64,000 bases of DNA from UBA1433 sp964581565 (lineage in GTDB: Bacteria > Bacillota > Clostridia > Eubacteriales > UBA1433). The notes below the pieces were generated by a model. The model made no database searches. It saw nothing but the letters and a program-made list of their open reading frames with translations, and was not told the origin of the DNA. This document shows positions 60,120-64,000 of this stretch, one piece after another. Position numbers and translations under genes: made by a program. Position 1 is the first letter of the stretch. Every line of letters starts with the position of its first letter. The DNA lies in NCBI GenBank assembly GCA_964581565.1, contig CAZOOZ010000009.1:1-64000 (forward strand), read 5' to 3'.

Positions 60120-62387
60120 ATGATTCCGCAAAAACCGGAGCAGAAAATGAATGAAATATCAAGTATCAGTAGAAAAAATATTGTAGAAGTCATTATCAAT
60201 GAAAAAGGTTTTGTGTTTGACCGAACCTTTGATTATAGTCTGCCCCCGCAGCTGCAGCAAGCTGCTCAAGCGGGGAAAGTGGCGTTGGTTCCTTTTGGAA
60301 AAAACAATAAGCACAGAGAAGCATTTATACTAAAAATAAAAGATACATCGCAAAAAGATATCGAATTAAAAAAAGTTATTGATATCTATGAAGCACCTGT
60401 TCCGATAACAACAACACAATTAATGCTCTGTGATTTTCTGAGAGATGAATATTTTTGCACTTATGCAGACGCTTTTTCCTGTGTCTTGCCTAAATTTGCA
60501 AGGAAAAGCGGTAAAGAGCAGTATAAGAGGCTTGTAAAATTGAGTGGATTATATGATTCGAAAGAAGAGTATTTAAAACATTTAAAATCAAACGCTACAG
60601 CGCAAAGAGCAATTATAGAAGCATTGAGCGAAGAAAATATCGAGTTAGAGAATCTAAAAAAAAGCAGGAAAATAAGCAATAAAGCATTACAGGAACTCTG
60701 CAAAAAAGGATTTATCAAAATGCAAAAAAATGAGTTCTACGATGTTCATTATAAAGAAGGAAAATTAGTAAGAGAAAAAACAAACCAATTATCAAAGGCC
60801 CAGAAAGCCGTGTTAGACGAGTATGGTGTATCCGGAAAAGATAAATTTTTGTTGCATGGTATCACCGGGAGCGGGAAAACGGAAGTATATTTAACGATGA
60901 TAGAAGACATTATAAACCAGGGAAAGCAAGCTTTATATCTGCTGCCGGAGATAGCGCTGACTACACAAACCGTGCAAAGAATTACAAATCGATTCGGTTC
61001 TTGTGCTGTTGTGCACAGCCGTATATCTGAAGGAGAGCGATATTATCAATATAAGCAGATAGCCTCCGGTAAAGCCAAAGTGATTCTCGGTGCGCGTTCT
61101 GCCTTGTTTTATCCTTATGCCGATTTGGGGATCGTTATTTTAGATGAATGTCACGAGGAAAGCTATAAATCAAATTCGTCCCCGCGGTATGACAGTATAG
61201 AAGTGGCACAAGAGCTTACAAAGTATCACCACGCGAAACTAATCTTAGGTTCTGCTACGCCGAGTATAGAAAGCTATTATGATGCATTGCAAGGAGATTA
61301 TCATTTGCTAACACTGCCTGAGCGCATTTTTGGAAGAGCATTGCCCAATATAATTATTAACGATATGAGGGAAGAATTAAAAAAAGGAAACAGAAGTGTT
61401 TTTTCGGTCGGATTGCAGAATGCATTGCAGGAAGCACTGGATACCGGCCGACAAAGCATATTGTTTTTAAATAGGAGGGGAATGTATACCTACGTATTTT
61501 GCAGGCAGTGCGGATATGTGGAACGATGTGAATTCTGCGATGTAGCTCTTACATATCACCACGATACAAAGAAAATGGTATGCCATTACTGCGGTTACGA
61601 AAAAAGTATGGAAGCATTTTGCCCGTCTTGCGGAAGTGATAAAATCCGGCATGCGGGCTTTGGCACACAGCGCATTGAGAGCGAGATTGAACAAAAATTT
61701 CCCTATGCAAGAATCATAAGGATGGATAAAGACACAACGTCGAAAAAATATGCTTTTGATGAAATTACCTATGCCTTCAAAGAACACAAAGCAGATATTC
61801 TTATCGGGACACAAATGGTTGTAAAAGGATTCGATTTTCCACTTGTCAGTGTTGTAGGTGTTGTGCTTGCGGATATGGCGCTCAACATGCCCGATATCTA
61901 TTCATCTTTTAGAGCGTTTTGCCTTGCTTATCAGGCGGCGGGCAGATGCGGTAGAAAAGAAGGTGGTGGTGATGTATATATCCAAACTTACTCTCCGCAG
62001 CATTACGTCATCAAGCATATTGAACATTATGATTATATCGGATTTTATCATGATGAAATTTCCTACAGAAAAAAACTTAATTATCCGCCTTTTTGTCATC
62101 TATACGGATTTTATTTTTTAGATGAAGATGAGATAAAGGCAAGAGATATTGCATACGTTTTTGCGCAAGAACTGATTGAAAAGATCAAGGATGAACAATG
62201 CAGACTTTTTAAAATTTATCATCCGACTAAACCAAGCGTTGCATACATAGGAAATAAACACATTTTTCATGTTATCATAAAGACAAGCGCTGAAAAAAAT
62301 GTTAAAAAAGTAATGAAATTGGTATATAATAATATAATTAACAAAAATAATATTCATTCATATATGCAGAAAAATGCGGGAGTATAG
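60120..62387 (+). CDS. priA: Primosomal helicase PriA
   Basis: 755 residues. N-terminal DNA-binding domain (RTFDYSLPPQL), Walker A GITGSGKTEVYL, Walker B VILDECHEESY, then zinc cysteines CRQCGYVERCEFC ... CHYCGYEKSM ... CPSCGS, and helicase C with GFGTQRIESEIEQKFP, IGTQMVVKGFDFP and QAAGRCGRKEGGG. Restarts stalled replication forks. Walker B is DECHE where most PriA have DEEHE. ATG 60120 has GGTGA, but 60147 has a better GGAG site. Confidence 0.95.
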   Translation: MIPQKPEQKMNEISSISRKNIVEVIINEKGFVFDRTFDYSLPPQLQQAAQAGKVALVPFGKNNKHREAFILKIKDTSQKDIELKKVIDIYEAPVPITTTQLMLCDFLRDEYFCTYADAFSCVLPKFARKSGKEQYKRLVKLSGLYDSKEEYLKHLKSNATAQRAIIEALSEENIELENLKKSRKISNKALQELCKKGFIKMQKNEFYDVHYKEGKLVREKTNQLSKAQKAVLDEYGVSGKDKFLLHGITGSGKTEVYLTMIEDIINQGKQALYLLPEIALTTQTVQRITNRFGSCAVVHSRISEGERYYQYKQIASGKAKVILGARSALFYPYADLGIVILDECHEESYKSNSSPRYDSIEVAQELTKYHHAKLILGSATPSIESYYDALQGDYHLLTLPERIFGRALPNIIINDMREELKKGNRSVFSVGLQNALQEALDTGRQSILFLNRRGMYTYVFCRQCGYVERCEFCDVALTYHHDTKKMVCHYCGYEKSMEAFCPSCGSDKIRHAGFGTQRIESEIEQKFPYARIIRMDKDTTSKKYAFDEITYAFKEHKADILIGTQMVVKGFDFPLVSVVGVVLADMALNMPDIYSSFRAFCLAYQAAGRCGRKEGGGDVYIQTYSPQHYVIKHIEHYDYIGFYHDEISYRKKLNYPPFCHLYGFYFLDEDEIKARDIAYVFAQELIEKIKDEQCRLFKIYHPTKPSVAYIGNKHIFHVIIKTSAEKNVKKVMKLVYNNIINKNNIHSYMQKNAGV

Positions 62388-62392
62388 TAGAT

Positions 62393-62893
62393 ATGGCACA
62401 AAGATTTATAAGAACACAGGAAGATCAGATATTATATAAAAAATCAAAGTATGTAACTGAAATTACAGACAGAATAAAACAAATATTAGATGATATGGTG
62501 GAGACTATGCAAGTAAATAAGGGGATGGGGCTGGCCGCCGTACAGGTGGGTATTTTAAAAAGATTAGTTGTTATTCAATATGAAGATAAGTTATATAGAT
62601 TAATAAATCCAAAAATTATCAGCAGTGACGGAGAAGAAGTGGCTTATGAAGGTTGCTTGAGTGTGCCGGGCAAGCATATGTCTGTCAAAAGACCGTTAAA
62701 TGTGAAGGTGGAAGCACTTAATGAAGATGGCCGGACTATGACAATAGAAGCGACAGGCCATTTGGCAAGAGCCTTTTGTCATGAAATTGATCATCTTGAT
62801 GGGATTTTATATATTCAAAAGGCGGATTATTCGCAGCCGGTATTATATGATAACGAGATGGAAGAAACGGAAGATGCAGAGCAGCAAAGCTAA
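62393..62893 (+). CDS. def: Peptide deformylase
   Basis: 166 residues. The three motifs are GLAAVQVG, EGCLSVPG (metal Cys) and HEIDHLDGIL (metal His pair and catalytic Glu). Removes formyl from new proteins; adjacent to fmt which adds it to the initiator tRNA. An acidic tail follows. Confidence 0.95.
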   Translation: MAQRFIRTQEDQILYKKSKYVTEITDRIKQILDDMVETMQVNKGMGLAAVQVGILKRLVVIQYEDKLYRLINPKIISSDGEEVAYEGCLSVPGKHMSVKRPLNVKVEALNEDGRTMTIEATGHLARAFCHEIDHLDGILYIQKADYSQPVLYDNEMEETEDAEQQS

Positions 62894-62911
62894 AGAAAAG
62901 AGTAGAGTTTC

Positions 62912-63844
62912 ATGAAAATTATTTATGCGGCAACGCCGGATTTTGCGATAGCGCCACTTAAGGCAATTTTAAATTCGGACAGTAAAGTAGAGTTAATTAT
63001 TACGCAACCAGATAAAGTGAATGCAAGAGGCAATAAAGTAATCGTTTCACCTATTAAAGAGATAGCTCTAAAATACAATATTGAGCTTTTTCAACCTGAG
63101 AATATTAACTCTGCCGAGAGTGTGCAATATATAAAAAGTTTTGGTCCGGAACTTTTGATTACCGCAGCTTACGGGCAAATTTTAAAAGAAGATATATTAA
63201 ATATTCCTATCCATGGATGTGTCAACATACACGCCTCGCTGTTGCCGAAGTTAAGAGGGGCTGCTCCTATTAACAGGGCTATTATGAACGGGATGGATAA
63301 AAGCGGTATCACAATCATGAAAATGGATAAAGGCATGGATACAGGCGATATTATTTTGCAAAGAGAAATACAAATCGATAGTATCATGACGGCCGGGATA
63401 CTGCATGATAAATTATCAGAACTTGGCTCCGAGCTCATTGTAAGATTTTTGGAGGATGTAGAAGGGTATTTAGCAGAAGCCAGAAAGCAGGATGAGAGCA
63501 AGGCAAGTATAGCGGCAAAAATATCAAAAGAAGAATTATTTATAGACTTTAATGATAACAGTCAAAACATTTACAATAAAATACGTGGCCTAAGCCCTTA
63601 TCCGACGGCAAGATGCTATATAAACAATAGAATCTTAAAAATATATCAATGCGAAATCATTTATAAAAAATTTGAAAAGCAAGCCAGCCAGGTGGTATGT
63701 TTTGATAAGAAAAATGGATTTATTGTTAAAACAAAAGATAAAGCTTTAAGGCTCCTTAAGGTGCAGCAAGAAGGGAAAAAAATCTTAGATGATATACCAT
63801 TCATCATTGGATATAATATAAAAGAGGGTATTACCCTGCATTAA
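62912..63844 (+). CDS. fmt: Methionyl-tRNA formyltransferase
   Basis: 310 residues. N-terminal formyltransferase domain (TPDFAIAPLKAIL, VNIHASLLPKLRGAAPINRAIM with catalytic Asn/His, MDKGMDTGDII) and C-terminal barrel (YNKIRGLSPYPTARCY). Uses 10-formyltetrahydrofolate. Nineteen bases downstream of def. Confidence 0.96.
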   Translation: MKIIYAATPDFAIAPLKAILNSDSKVELIITQPDKVNARGNKVIVSPIKEIALKYNIELFQPENINSAESVQYIKSFGPELLITAAYGQILKEDILNIPIHGCVNIHASLLPKLRGAAPINRAIMNGMDKSGITIMKMDKGMDTGDIILQREIQIDSIMTAGILHDKLSELGSELIVRFLEDVEGYLAEARKQDESKASIAAKISKEELFIDFNDNSQNIYNKIRGLSPYPTARCYINNRILKIYQCEIIYKKFEKQASQVVCFDKKNGFIVKTKDKALRLLKVQQEGKKILDDIPFIIGYNIKEGITLH

Positions 63845-63875
63845 AAAAAATCAATAATTATAGGAGGTTATTTTT

Positions 63876-64000
63876 ATGCTTTGGTACAGCTCCGCGATTT
63901 TTGTAATAGCATTAGGCTTTATCATAAGCCTTTATGCAAATATTAGAGTAAGAACCACATACAATAAATTTAGCAAAATAGGAAATTCGAAAAATATAAC
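63876..64000 (+). CDS. YugP-type membrane zinc metallopeptidase (5' end only)
   Basis: Forty-one codons are in the window: an N-terminal hydrophobic stretch, then the family-like YANIRVRTTYNKFSKIGNSK. AGGAGG at 63862-63867 precedes ATG 63876. YugP-type peptidases follow fmt in many Clostridia, which supports this call. The catalytic HExxH lies beyond the window. Confidence 0.75.
   Translation, partial: MLWYSSAIFVIALGFIISLYANIRVRTTYNKFSKIGNSKNI

Noticed and set aside
1..64000. CRISPR arrays, insertion sequences, prophage, integrons or retron-like elements
   Set aside because: No regularly spaced direct repeats, transposase, integrase, capsid or reverse transcriptase genes are seen on either strand.

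Overview
The window looks like a chromosomal segment of a low-GC, strictly anaerobic, endospore-forming member of the Clostridia (Firmicutes). The evidence is the AT-rich sequence with strong AGGAGG-type ribosome binding sites and frequent TTG starts, SpoIIP and SpoVS, a ferredoxin-dependent 2-oxoacid oxidoreductase, HrcA/CIRCE control, RemA, RqcH, RNase Y-YmdB-SpoVS synteny, and the yicC-remA-gmk-rpoZ-priA-def-fmt-yugP order. I cannot name the genus. I see no phage, insertion sequence, CRISPR array, plasmid gene or replication origin. Almost everything is core or common accessory chromosome.

Layout. 1-560: the 3' part of tRNA-Gly, tRNA-Arg and a possible independent small RNA. 559-3688: a CLC chloride channel/antiporter, then a fluoride riboswitch controlling a CrcB/Fluc pair and a DUF190 protein. 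3704-8194: a GntR regulator divergent from a delta-alpha-beta-gamma 2-oxoacid:ferredoxin oxidoreductase operon that ends in a ketopantoate-reductase-like gene. 8366-14686: a diacylglycerol-kinase-family lipid kinase, xanthine phosphoribosyltransferase, and a BMP-type nucleoside ABC importer. 14701-17672 (minus strand): engB and lon. 17957-25732: lepA, hemW, then hrcA-grpE-dnaK-dnaJ under a CIRCE operator. 25775-30557 (minus): maf, an ECF S component, a sirtuin, and trkH/trkA. 30751-33034: a divergent DUF1537 protein with a PdxA2-like dehydrogenase.

33036-42492 is mostly minus strand: a membrane-anchored unknown, the SPFH/NfeD pair, spoIIP, (rpsT on plus), an ESS-family symporter, an acyltransferase carrying a zinc ribbon, and spoVS-ymdB-rny. 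42802-47416 is the least ordinary part. It holds an HPr-like protein with an altered active-site loop, a DUF1858 protein, a minus-strand cluster of tiny two-helix hydrophobic proteins including a frameshifted paralogue, two small charged proteins, and a signal-less subtilase. 47752-53351: gltX, a HlyD-like membrane protein, yggS, sepF, ylmH and an RluD-type pseudouridine synthase. 53348-57158 (minus): ktrA/ktrB and rqcH. 57283-64000: dapF, yicC, remA, gmk, rpoZ, priA, def, fmt and the start of a YugP-type metallopeptidase.

Functional themes are ion homeostasis (fluoride and chloride handling, two separate K+ uptake systems), purine salvage, protein quality control (Lon, DnaK system, RqcH, EF4), sporulation and translation. 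No region is convincingly a new large system. The best leads are the small hydrophobic gene family at 44163-44808 and its decayed copy, the degenerate DUF1537/PdxA2 pair, and the possible small RNA at about 267-514.
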